From: Ruminococcus sp.
GTDB lineage: Bacteria > Bacillota > Clostridia > Oscillospirales > Acutalibacteraceae
Assembly: GCA_017403985.1 (NCBI GenBank)
Contig: JAFRDE010000020.1
Span: forward strand, 1-64,000
Length of the DNA stretch: 64,000 nucleotides
Reading direction: 5' to 3'
The notes beneath the pieces were generated by a model. That model saw nothing but the letters and a program-made list of their open reading frames with translations, had not been told where the DNA came from and ran no database searches. Position 1 is the stretch's first letter. Each line of letters starts with the position of its first letter. The position numbers were made by a program, and so were the translations under genes. Below, one piece after another: positions 52,611-59,685 of the stretch.

Positions 52611-52754
52611 ATGTCACACCTCGCTGCTCTGCGCTGATCCTCGTATAACTCCCACTCGTCCGCCCATCTGCATGACCTGCGGTCATTTCGACAGGCACCG
52701 ACTCGCCGGTCGTTATCCGAGGGCTCCGAGCCTCGGCGCTTCCCGTTCCGGCTG
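52611..52754. repeat. Hairpin-rich insert in mutT
   Basis: About 144 GC-rich bases between codons that adjoin in intact relatives. On the minus strand it folds into consecutive hairpins: CCGAGG-CTC/GAG-CCCTCGG, ACCG/CGGT inside CGAC/GTCG, and ATGACC/GGTCAT. No open frame. It may be a small mobile element or a structured RNA; exact ends are uncertain by a few bases. Confidence 0.6.
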
Positions 52755-52853
52755 CTGACAGATCAGGAACCGATCCCCATCCCATATCAGCGCCGCTACT
52801 ACTTCGATCATAGCTTTCCTCTTAGTTCCTGCATATATTAATTAAACACCAAA

Positions 52854-52916
52854 CATAAATCGCAAAAGAAGAACCGCATGGGTAGGATCAAAAATGGCTT
52901 ATCCATGCGATTTTTG
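52854..52916. repeat. CCGCATGG hairpin element, second copy
   Basis: Layout equal to 47274-47336: ATAAATCGCAAAAGAAGA, CCGCATGGG ... TTATCCATGCG, TTTTT. T-run on the plus side suggests terminator function. Confidence 0.6.
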
Positions 52917-53031
52917 ATGGAGATAGAGACGGGACCTTTCCCTACCGAGCTACAAATAGAGAACGGGGCTGCTAAGAAACAGCCCCGTGTGTCTTAACGC
53001 TAATTATAGTGTTATTGCAAATCGCTGTTCA

Positions 53032-53148
53032 GAGGTTTGCATTTTTCAAAATGAGCATTGCATTTCAAAATTCAGGGTTTGCATTTCGCAAGAGGGGGTT
53101 TGCAAAATCCGAAGAGGGTTTGCAAAATTCAAACGGGGTTTGCAAACG
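53032..53148. repeat. Degenerate tandem repeat, GGGTTTGCA units
   Basis: GAGGTTTGCATTT, GAGCATTGCATTT, CAGGGTTTGCATTTCG, GGGGGTTTGCAAAATCCG, GAGGGTTTGCAAAATTC and CGGGGTTTGCAAACG occur in a row at about 17-20 base spacing. Confidence 0.7.
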
Positions 53149-53173
53149 TGTTGTCATGAGTTCATTTTGTTGA

Positions 53174-53392
53174 TTACCTCACAAACGGTGCGGTGTACTC
53201 TGCGTTGATCTCGGCGATCTCTTTCAGACCATCAATATACGGCTGATACAGACTTTCGATCCTTCCGCCGCCGCGATTATCACAGCCGGAGCAGAATTCG
53301 CACTCCGCACCGCACGAGCCCCACAGCGATCGGCGCACGATCTGCTCGCGTTCTTCTCTTGTCGTATCTTTGATCAATATAGATTTCATCAT
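53174..53392 (-). CDS. Small conserved Clostridia protein
   Basis: 72 residues: MMKSILIKDTTREEREQIVRRSL, a Cys-rich middle CGAECEFCSGCDN, and YQPYIDGLKEIAEINAEY. The IKDTTREEREQIVR start is familiar from short uncharacterised Clostridia proteins. Four Cys in C-x3-C-x2-C-x2-C spacing could bind a metal. Last gene of the peptide/ligase operon, one base after the 53394-53612 gene. Confidence 0.72.
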   Translation of the reverse strand: MMKSILIKDTTREEREQIVRRSLWGSCGAECEFCSGCDNRGGGRIESLYQPYIDGLKEIAEINAEYTAPFVR

Positions 53393-53393
53393 A

Positions 53394-53612
53394 TTAAAAG
53401 CCTCTTTCTACTGTAAATTGAAGCCTGTCTTCAGAGAATTGAGGGGCATAGCGCTTTTTCCGCAAATAATCAGTGATATACTCCCTGATCTCACTGTTTG
53501 TATGCTCCAGAGTAAAAAACGGTTTCGGACAAACGTCGTGATAATGCAGATCGGTATGGTACACTTTGTCAAGCTCTTTCTTAAGCTCAATGATCTCGGA
53601 TAAATTCAGCAC
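53394..53612 (-). CDS. RDAC-family-like small protein
   Basis: GTG start at 53612 with GTAGGTGAAA upstream; the ATG at 53660 lies inside the preceding gene. 72 residues: LNLSEIIELKKELDKVYHTDLHYHDVCPKPFFTLEH, with the H-x-H-D-x-C segment of small Clostridia proteins annotated as RDAC family. It may bind metal through His, Asp and Cys. Follows the SGNH hydrolase by 7 bases. Confidence 0.65.
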   Translation of the reverse strand: MLNLSEIIELKKELDKVYHTDLHYHDVCPKPFFTLEHTNSEIREYITDYLRKKRYAPQFSEDRLQFTVERGF

Positions 53613-53619
53613 TGTTGTT

Positions 53620-54231
53620 TCACCTACCCATCGACATAATAGTATTATAAACACCTTCACACAAAGCGCGGTGTCCTTCTTCGGTCAAATGCTCTCCATC
53701 GATGTCGCTTGCTTTGGCGATGTCCGATGCAGCGAGGAAGGCAATCCCATATGATTCAGCTATTTTCTGATACGCCGGCTTCAGTTCCCGGCTGACCGCC
53801 AGAGAACGGCTGTCATAAGAACTGTTCAGAGCGGCGTTTTTCAGAAAGATCGGAGAGATCAGCAGGATGTTTTCGGGCTTCACATATTCGGTCAGCTTAG
53901 CGATACACTTCTCCATGCCTGCCGCGATCACCCCGGCTGACGCGCCGAAAACGCTCTTGCAGTCGTTGGTCCCGAGCATGATGATTGCCGTATCGATCGG
54001 CTCGACCGCTTTCAATATGGATGGCAGAGCGGCAAAGCCGTTTCTTCCTGCTCTGTTTGCATCGTCAAAAACGGTAGTCCTGCCGCATAAGCCTTCTTCG
54101 AGGATCAGCGCATCATCCCCAAGGGCGTTTTGCAGTAATCCCGTCCAGCGAATATCTTTGTCGTATCGTTCTTTTGTCGCAGGATCGTAACCCCATGTGT
54201 TGGAGTCTCCGAAAGCGAGGATTCGTTTCAT
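53620..54231 (-). CDS. SGNH/GDSL hydrolase, paralogue 2
   Basis: 203 residues, same length as 32316-32927 and alike throughout: RILAFGDSNTWGYDP (Ser 9), IIMLGTNDCKSVFGASA, DGEHLTEEGH (Asp and His). Cytosolic esterase type. Here it is the fifth gene of the operon with the cysteine peptide, amidotransferase and two ligase-type enzymes (18 bases after the GshA-like gene), so it may remove an acyl group or simply be co-transcribed. Confidence 0.9.
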   Translation of the reverse strand: MKRILAFGDSNTWGYDPATKERYDKDIRWTGLLQNALGDDALILEEGLCGRTTVFDDANRAGRNGFAALPSILKAVEPIDTAIIMLGTNDCKSVFGASAGVIAAGMEKCIAKLTEYVKPENILLISPIFLKNAALNSSYDSRSLAVSRELKPAYQKIAESYGIAFLAASDIAKASDIDGEHLTEEGHRALCEGVYNTIMSMGR

Positions 54232-54249
54232 TGTCTTGCTCCGTTCTGT

Positions 54250-55497
54250 TTATCGGAATAGTGTTAAGCCGCTTCTGACGTATTTATCACCGAAAGCATC
54301 GATCACTTGCACGGCGTACCGCGCATCTGGTGTTTGCAATTTGTTCTGCTGATAGCTTAATAGATCAAGCGCCTTTTCGTTCCCTATATAATAGTCGGTC
54401 ATTCTGCTAAGAACGCGCAGTCCCGCTTCTCTGACACTCACCTGCTGTTCGTTCCTTGTCAGGAGAATAGCGCTGTCGATATCGAATAGCGCCGCCGTTT
54501 TGAAATTCTCGACTGAGCGGAGCTGATCGGCTTCGGTCAGCCGATCCCGATATACGGCAAAGATCCATATGCACAGCAGCTCGATGAACTCCAGATCGCG
54601 CACATCCATCCCTGTCTCGGAAAACGGATTGATATCAATGTTTCTCAGTTCGATGTGGTTCACGCCGTTTTGCACCAGATTGTTCAGGCGGTTCGCTCCC
54701 TTCGGCTTCAGCCGGATGGGATAATACAGCTCGCCTACTCCGGCAAGGGCTCCGCTGTCAAGATATTTTTGGATGCTTTCGGCGTAGGCAAGGATGCTGT
54801 CATATTGCAGGATCGGCGTAAAATCATTCCAATACCCATTCATACCGCATCGCAGAGAGGCATAGTCCGTGATCACCGTTTCACCGGTGCGACGGGGATT
54901 GAAAAACGAACCGTCGCATATCGGTGAAGCCGACAACAACAGATTCAGTATCCAGCCGTATTCCGTCATACCCTCTGCCAAACGCAAGTAGGCGGCGTTT
55001 TTGTATTCAGTATAATCGTTGAGATCGGATTGAGAGAAAGCAGAGCTCAACAGCTGCTCCGAAAGCGAGTAGTTCACATGGATACCCGAAAGCGTCATCT
55101 TATACTTGCCGTACTTTTCGGCGAGGTACAGACGGTAGCTGTGCTTGCCTTGCTGATCGCCCTCGTACAGCGCGATAGGGATATCGTCCTCGCTCAAAAT
55201 ATACGGAGGATTGGAATACAGCCAGATGATCTCCCTGTGCTTTTTGAGTTCATTATTCAGTCGGTCGGATTGCTCCTGCAATTCTTTCAGCACACCTTGT
55301 GCCGTGTCGTGGACGCCGGTATTGATCTCTGCCTGATTCTCGCAGAAATCCTTGACGATATGCTCGTCGTCCGGGAAGGGATGGAGCGTATGCGACAGAT
55401 AGCCCTCGGCGGTAACGCGCAGCGTTTCGCGCTCCAAGCCGAAGGTTCCGCCCGTTATATGCTTGGTGGAAAGTTGTTGGTTCAGCATATAGTTCAC
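54250..55497 (-). CDS. Glutamate-cysteine ligase-like enzyme, GshA (GCS1) type
   Basis: 415 residues, shorter than E. coli GshA (about 518). GGTFGLERETLRVTAEGYLSHTLHPF and VKDFCENQAEINT match the start of GshA and of the N-terminal half of bifunctional GshF; further KMTLSGIHVNYSLSEQLL, CDGSFFNPRRTGETVITDYASLR and HIELRNIDINPF (E-L-R-x-x-D) follow the ATP/Mg glutamate-ligase fold. It should make a gamma-glutamyl amide with an amine or Cys, using ATP. The upstream ligase-family gene of a different class abuts it (stop and start adjoin), and no glutathione synthetase is present. Confidence 0.82.
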   Translation of the reverse strand: MNYMLNQQLSTKHITGGTFGLERETLRVTAEGYLSHTLHPFPDDEHIVKDFCENQAEINTGVHDTAQGVLKELQEQSDRLNNELKKHREIIWLYSNPPYILSEDDIPIALYEGDQQGKHSYRLYLAEKYGKYKMTLSGIHVNYSLSEQLLSSAFSQSDLNDYTEYKNAAYLRLAEGMTEYGWILNLLLSASPICDGSFFNPRRTGETVITDYASLRCGMNGYWNDFTPILQYDSILAYAESIQKYLDSGALAGVGELYYPIRLKPKGANRLNNLVQNGVNHIELRNIDINPFSETGMDVRDLEFIELLCIWIFAVYRDRLTEADQLRSVENFKTAALFDIDSAILLTRNEQQVSVREAGLRVLSRMTDYYIGNEKALDLLSYQQNKLQTPDARYAVQVIDAFGDKYVRSGLTLFR

Positions 55498-56868
55498 CTA
55501 TAGACTCGCGTACTCGCGAATCACCTTATCAATATTATTTTGGTTTTGCAGCAGATAGCTTGACGGTGAGGTCAGCGTTTCGGCGCGTTTAAACAGCGGC
55601 TCGAGGTAGATGTCCTCCGCATAGCCGCGCTCGCGCAGTCCTTCGGTGCACAGCGTCAGAATTTCGGTCAAAAGCATCCTCAGCTCGTCGGGATTGACAA
55701 AGGATAGGAAATCCCTTCGGTTCATTTTGCGGCGCAAAAGGTCGGGATCGCCGCCATCACGATACAGTAATGAGCCGGACAAAAGCGCCGTCAATTCCGC
55801 AACCCGATTCATCAGACCGAGATGGAACGCTGCGACCGTCATCGCCTGCGACAAAGGCTGGGTGCAGGCGGAGCGGAATTCCAGCGTACCGCGCGCGGTC
55901 AGGTCGATCTGCTTGTATGTTCTCAGATACGCGATATCCTCCGCTTTCGGGGTGAAGCAATATGGATGATACTCTCCGTCGTAGTATTCGCCCTCGATGG
56001 ATTCGCGGGTCAGGTATTCGTCAAAGGGAATCGGATAGAAGAACAGGTATTTGCCGTTGCGCTCAGCGCAAAAGATGCTTGTCCTGCTCAAATAGTCCGT
56101 GATCTCGCCGACCGACTGCGGCAGAGGCTCGAAGAAGCCGAGATTCTTCGGATTGATCCCGTGAGCCGAACGCTCCCAGAAATAATCCCTGACGCAGAGC
56201 AACTCCGGCATTTCCGGCAGATAGGAATTGGCGAACAGTACCGCTTTAAGCGGCTCGACAAGTGAAAATGCCTTGATGACGCTACAGAGGTTCTCCTCGT
56301 TAATATCAAGCTGAACCTGAGAGGCGCTTGAAAAGGTGCCGTACCCGTAGTAATGATGAAAGTCGTGATCTATCAAACGCGTGTGCCGCCAGACTTCCGC
56401 TTTCTTTAGGTACCCTTCCAGCATCCGGTATCGCGGCGAGGGAACAAAGTTAAAATCGTTGATTTTGTAATTAGGATTCACTCCGAGACCTGATAGAGTA
56501 TGCTGATTTTGATTCAGTTCTTCGTTGATGAAGCTCACATAATCTTTGAATCTCGCCTGTGCTTCATGGAGAGTGCGAACGCGTCCGAGCGCGATCTCAA
56601 AGTTGTTGTAGGAGCAGTCGAAAGAAAAGATATCACAGGTATCCTCGCATACTGCTTCGTGACAGATTCCGTCGTCGTCGAATTTCTTCGGCGTAAAGCC
56701 AAAGTGTTCGATCGCCTTCTGCACAGCGGCGATACTGACGGCTTTGTCGGTTTTCTCTCCGGTCAGGTTGACGATCGGCATTTCGATCTCGATACCGATA
56801 TAATTCGCTCGCGGTTTTTGCAAAGACGAGATGAAGCGATCAAAAATCAGTTCGTTTGCTGTTTTCAT
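55498..56868 (-). CDS. Glutamate-cysteine ligase-family enzyme, GCS2/EgtA-like
   Basis: 456 residues. IGIEIEMPIVNLTG and KFDDDGICHEAVCEDTCDIFSFDCSYNNFEIALGRVRTLHEAQ mark the carboxylate-amine ligase GCS2/EgtA class (E-x-E ... N-x-E-I); LGVNPNYKIND, RTYKQIDLTARGTLEFRSACTQPL and a long helical end follow. This class forms gamma-glutamylcysteine in actinobacteria and plants. It is distinct from the GshA-type neighbour, so the operon has two ligases of different lineage. 21 bases downstream of the amidotransferase gene. Confidence 0.82.
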   Translation of the reverse strand: MKTANELIFDRFISSLQKPRANYIGIEIEMPIVNLTGEKTDKAVSIAAVQKAIEHFGFTPKKFDDDGICHEAVCEDTCDIFSFDCSYNNFEIALGRVRTLHEAQARFKDYVSFINEELNQNQHTLSGLGVNPNYKINDFNFVPSPRYRMLEGYLKKAEVWRHTRLIDHDFHHYYGYGTFSSASQVQLDINEENLCSVIKAFSLVEPLKAVLFANSYLPEMPELLCVRDYFWERSAHGINPKNLGFFEPLPQSVGEITDYLSRTSIFCAERNGKYLFFYPIPFDEYLTRESIEGEYYDGEYHPYCFTPKAEDIAYLRTYKQIDLTARGTLEFRSACTQPLSQAMTVAAFHLGLMNRVAELTALLSGSLLYRDGGDPDLLRRKMNRRDFLSFVNPDELRMLLTEILTLCTEGLRERGYAEDIYLEPLFKRAETLTSPSSYLLQNQNNIDKVIREYASL

Positions 56869-56889
56869 ATACTTTCCCCTTATGTTTTC

Positions 56890-57663
56890 TTATAGTCCCG
56901 AATAAGCCATATAAAGCGGCTTGTAGCTGTCGGCGTTGAAGAAATACTCGTTGTGATGTGTGGTGCCCGTGAAAATTTGCTCACCCTCACGCCAACCTGT
57001 CAAAGTCATAAACGGAGCAGGCTGCCAACCGGTTTCAGATAAAGGCTGTGTGGAAAAGGTCACGCCGGAGCCGTCTTTTCGCAGATACAGCGAATCCCGG
57101 AAATTTGTGTGCGCGTACATGATCTCGCCGTCATCAATCAGCAGATTCAGCTTGTTCTTCGGCGAACTGCTGCTGACTATACCGTCGATTACCCGAAAGC
57201 GTTCCTCCGCATTCAGCGGACGTCCGAGCTTTGCGGACGCTTCATTGATACTGTCAAGGATATACAGGAGTATTCTCTCACTGTCTGTTTCTCCCTTTTG
57301 CAGAAAGACATACTTGTTCAGCCTGTCGTTCTCAAAAACGGTACCGTTGTGAATCAGCGTCCAACTCCTGCCGCTGTTGTCTGTGCCGACAAAGGGATGA
57401 CAATTTTCGTATTCCACGTTGCCGATCGTTGCCAGACGGATATGCGCCAGCGCGGTTTTTGCAACGATAGGCTCAGACAGCAGTTCATGAAGATACTCGC
57501 TCTGATCCGCGCGCTTTGTTTCGCGCATAATCTGAGTTTCCTGCCGCCCAAACAGCGCCAATCCCCAACCGTTGGGATGCTCGTTCGCATGAGAATAAAA
57601 CTCTCTCAAATCGGTATTCAGTTCTTTTTCCCGGTTGCCCGAGAAGCCATATATTTCGCACAT
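56890..57663 (-). CDS. Class II glutamine amidotransferase (EgtC-like)
   Basis: 257 residues. Begins Met-Cys (MCEIYGFSG), so Cys2 becomes the N-terminal nucleophile, as in all Ntn-type glutaminases. NGWGLALFGR, LAHIRLATIGNVEYENCHPF (conserved R and N-x-H-P-F), WTLIHNGTVFEND (HNG) and GETDSERILLYILD are the class hallmarks, the set found in EgtC, which removes gamma-glutamate from a hercynyl-gamma-glutamylcysteine intermediate. With two glutamyl ligases downstream it may undo a gamma-glutamyl protecting group. No separate synthase domain is present. Confidence 0.87.
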   Translation of the reverse strand: MCEIYGFSGNREKELNTDLREFYSHANEHPNGWGLALFGRQETQIMRETKRADQSEYLHELLSEPIVAKTALAHIRLATIGNVEYENCHPFVGTDNSGRSWTLIHNGTVFENDRLNKYVFLQKGETDSERILLYILDSINEASAKLGRPLNAEERFRVIDGIVSSSSPKNKLNLLIDDGEIMYAHTNFRDSLYLRKDGSGVTFSTQPLSETGWQPAPFMTLTGWREGEQIFTGTTHHNEYFFNADSYKPLYMAYSGL

Positions 57664-57738
57664 GATAATTCACCATATAAAGAAAAACGAGGCGCATACA
57701 CGCCCCGGATCAATAAACAGACAGTTTTCGTTCAGAGG

Positions 57739-57816
57739 CTATTTTTGACATGACAAACAAGACGACATACAACTGCCGCCCATCAGCATCATGGTGAATA
57801 AAGCCTTTACTTTCAT
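57739..57816 (-). CDS. 25-residue cysteine peptide, first gene of the ligase/amidotransferase operon
   Basis: ATG 57816 follows AGAGGGATAGTT, and the frame ends at TAG. The peptide reads MKVKALFTMMLMGG followed by SCMSSCLSCQK: a short hydrophobic leader with two Lys, a Gly-Gly, and a C-terminal stretch with Cys at 16, 20 and 23 (C-x3-C-x2-C). The Gly-Gly could be a leader-peptide cleavage site as in bacteriocin precursors. It is the first frame behind a consensus promoter and lies 75 bases before the amidotransferase gene. It may be a modified peptide precursor, a cysteine-sensing leader peptide, or a small membrane/lipoprotein-like peptide. Confidence 0.6.
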   Translation of the reverse strand: MKVKALFTMMLMGGSCMSSCLSCQK

Positions 57817-57832
57817 AACTATCCCTCTATTG

Positions 57833-57849
57833 CCTATTAACATAGTAGG
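57833..57849 (-). promoter_or_regulatory. Operator-like dyad at the transcription start
   Basis: CCTATTAACATAGTAGG, imperfect palindrome (CCTA ... TAGG; 12 of 17 positions symmetric) placed just downstream of the -10, where a repressor would block initiation. The CCTA/TAGG layout recalls Rrf2-type (IscR, CymR) sites that sense iron-sulfur or cysteine status; this assignment is tentative. Confidence 0.45.
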
Positions 57850-57852
57850 TTA

Positions 57853-57881
57853 ATTATATAATACACCTCCTGCTTTGTCAA
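57853..57881 (-). promoter_or_regulatory. Consensus promoter of the cysteine-peptide operon
   Basis: On the minus strand TTGACA, 17-base spacer, TATAAT: a perfect match to the housekeeping consensus, 37 bases before the peptide ATG. Confidence 0.85.
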
Positions 57882-57891
57882 GTACCAATTC

Positions 57892-57934
57892 AAAGAAAAC
57901 ACCCCTCTCTCGGTATAAACCGAAAAAGGAGTGT
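57892..57934 (-). terminator. Terminator of the nucleoside hydrolase gene
   Basis: On the minus strand ACACTCC ... GGGGTGT with inner CGGT/ACCG stem, followed by TTTTCTTTG. It insulates the peptide operon from the upstream gene. Confidence 0.75.
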
Positions 57935-57965
57935 AGTGTTGTCGTATTACACCGATAATTCAACA

Positions 57966-59054
57966 TCAATCTGTCATTACCGACATAAAACCGTCCATAA
58001 AAAGCTTAGCGTCAATTTTTGTGACGACTTCAAGATTATATGAACCTATCTTTGGCATTGCCTCGTATATAGAGCCCTTCTGATATAGGACGATCTGTCC
58101 GTAGGCTGCATCGTTACCGACGCAGGCTTCGCCGTAACACGTTTTTGTTTCAAGCACCATATCGGGCCAAATCAAGCAGGCGACAGCAATCGGGTCGGGT
58201 ATCATCATATTATTACCATTTTCCTGTTCAAAGGCAAAGAGTTTCGTAAAAGCCTTGCTCATATATACGCCTTTTGCGTTTCCCTGCGCCATTTTTGTCA
58301 TCTCATCATTGGTAAGCATTACTTCTTCAATCGCGCACATATCCAGGCCTAAGACTGTCATCGGCAGTTCAGCGCGAAGCACTGTGTCGTAAGCCTCCGC
58401 GTCGCTGTAAACATTGAATTCCGATACGGGAGTAGCGTTTCCGGCTCCGAATCCTGTTGTTCCCATAACCCATATACGCTTACAAAGCTTCATTGTATCG
58501 GGATCCTTCATAACAGCGAGGGCGATATTGGTGAGCGGTCCTATAGCGATAATCTCGACCTCTCCCGGATCGGACTTGATTGTATCGAGGATAAAATCCA
58601 CTGCATCGCCGTCCTCCGCGCTGCGCTTGGGATGAATAAGATCTTGATCACCCATTCCGTCCTCACCGTGAACGCTTATCATCTCCTCGCGTTCTTTTTT
58701 CAGAGGCTTTTTCGCGCCGATATAAACAGGAGCTTCAACATCACAGAGTTCTAATGTCATCAGCGCGTTTTTTGCTGCGTTTTCCAATGGCACATTACCG
58801 TACAGCACGGTTATTCCGAGGATATCGAGCTGTTCGCTCGTTGCCGCGAGGACAAGCGCAGCTGCATCGTCCGAGCCTGCATCTGTATCAATAATCACCT
58901 TGTGCCGCTGTGTTTTAGTGCTTTTCACCGTTGTGTCGCTTGTGGATTCCTTCGATGCAGTGGATTTAGTATCCGAATTTACTGCACCGCATCCGCTTAA
59001 CAAGAATACTATCACTGCCATCAAACAAGCTAACGTTGTTTTAATACATTTCAT
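57966..59054 (-). CDS. Lipoprotein nucleoside hydrolase (IunH type)
   Basis: 362 residues. Signal MKCIKTTLACLMAVIVFLLSGC with lipidation Cys, a Ser/Thr linker (about 24-48), then the hydrolase domain with the Asp cluster VIIDTDAGSDDAAALVLA (about 53-70), ILGITVLYGNVPLENAAKNAL, VEIIAIGPLTNIALAVM, WVMGTTGFGAGNATPVSEFNVYSDAEA and late PDPIAVACLIWPD. It cleaves N-glycosidic bonds of ribonucleosides with Ca. Exported, so it likely salvages nucleosides outside the membrane. Confidence 0.9.
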   Translation of the reverse strand: MKCIKTTLACLMAVIVFLLSGCGAVNSDTKSTASKESTSDTTVKSTKTQRHKVIIDTDAGSDDAAALVLAATSEQLDILGITVLYGNVPLENAAKNALMTLELCDVEAPVYIGAKKPLKKEREEMISVHGEDGMGDQDLIHPKRSAEDGDAVDFILDTIKSDPGEVEIIAIGPLTNIALAVMKDPDTMKLCKRIWVMGTTGFGAGNATPVSEFNVYSDAEAYDTVLRAELPMTVLGLDMCAIEEVMLTNDEMTKMAQGNAKGVYMSKAFTKLFAFEQENGNNMMIPDPIAVACLIWPDMVLETKTCYGEACVGNDAAYGQIVLYQKGSIYEAMPKIGSYNLEVVTKIDAKLFMDGFMSVMTD

Positions 59055-59060
59055 ATTTCC

Positions 59061-59684
59061 TTACCTCCACTGATGCGGCAGAACCTGCTTTTCCATATAA
59101 GGGAATCTTTTATCATACTCATCAACTGCTTTCATATACTCTTCGTCGTGTACATCACAGTCAAAAAGAGGATCTTCATAAAACTTTCCGGTCACGCCTT
59201 TTAATGCGCCTTTTTGAAGCTCATATCCCATAAAAGCATCAAAATTGGAGCCGTCGGGCATTGTTATCCCAAACATATCGGCTGTCTTAAAGCCAAACTT
59301 GGGATAGTACGTAGGAACTCCGCAGATGAAGATCGCTTGATAGCCTTTCTCAGTTGCCAAACGCATAGATTCCAATAACAGCTTTTTGCCGATACCCGTC
59401 TTTTGATGATCGGGATCGACGCATAAAGGACCAAAGGTCAGAATCTCTTTGCTGCCGTGATTCGTTTCGATTTTGGCTTTTGAATACAAAATAGCGCCGA
59501 CCACTTTATCATCATCGGTTGCAACTAAAGAGATCGCCGGTATGAAACAGGGAGCGTTCCAAAGTCTGTGTACCAAATAATGCTCGTCGCACCCGGGCAT
59601 ATTCAAATTCCAAAAGGCTCTTTTTGCGACAAGTTCTATTTCATAATGATCTTTGTCTGTGATATTGCGAATGATAATGCTCAT
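59061..59684 (-). CDS. GNAT-family N-acetyltransferase
   Basis: 207 residues. MSIIIRNITDKDHYEIELVAKRAFWNLNMPGCDEHYLVHRL, acetyl-CoA motif LTFGPLCVDPDHQKTGIGKKLLLESMRLA (about 84-112), FICGVPTYYPKFGFKTAD and the tail DEYDKRFPYMEKQVLPHQWR. Intact form of the family whose internally deleted copy lies at 32979-33140. Substrate unknown. It is 6 bases from the nucleoside hydrolase and 1 base from the VanZ gene, so all are one transcript. Confidence 0.88.
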   Translation of the reverse strand: MSIIIRNITDKDHYEIELVAKRAFWNLNMPGCDEHYLVHRLWNAPCFIPAISLVATDDDKVVGAILYSKAKIETNHGSKEILTFGPLCVDPDHQKTGIGKKLLLESMRLATEKGYQAIFICGVPTYYPKFGFKTADMFGITMPDGSNFDAFMGYELQKGALKGVTGKFYEDPLFDCDVHDEEYMKAVDEYDKRFPYMEKQVLPHQWR

Positions 59685-59685
59685 A

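Larger units (their letters stand above)
52261..52811 (-). pseudogene. mutT-like Nudix hydrolase broken by an insert and a tandem duplication
   Basis: The 5' piece 52755-52811 encodes MIEVVAALIWDGDRFLICQ after an AGAGGAAAG site. The 3' piece from 52610 down encodes KARGLLWEYVGGKVEPSETK, then EEALIRECREELGVTVAVGD, with a full Nudix box (G-x5-E-x7-REUxEExGU), and the normal ending AFCPADKEINDRIATDYAKQ at 52261. Between the pieces lie about 144 foreign bases with in-frame stops, and a 26-base direct duplication (52324-52375) shifts the frame before the ending. Intact, it would be an 8-oxo-dGTP-diphosphatase-like protein of about 130 residues. Confidence 0.85.
52812..53173. other. Non-coding stretch with hairpin element, terminator and degenerate repeats
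   Basis: No credible gene. Contains the CCGCATGG hairpin (52854-52916), the terminator ACGGGGCTG / CAGCCCCGT (52961-52992), and at 53032-53148 about six degenerate copies of a GGGTTTGCAAAATTC-like unit. Confidence 0.6.

Noticed and set aside
52921..52960. Possible minus-strand tRNA (TAGCTCGGTAGGG resembles a D-arm)
   Set aside because: No anticodon arm, T-loop or acceptor pairing can be fitted around it.
53032..53148. Possible CRISPR array
   Set aside because: Units are 17-20 bases, degenerate and without unique spacers; no cas genes nearby.
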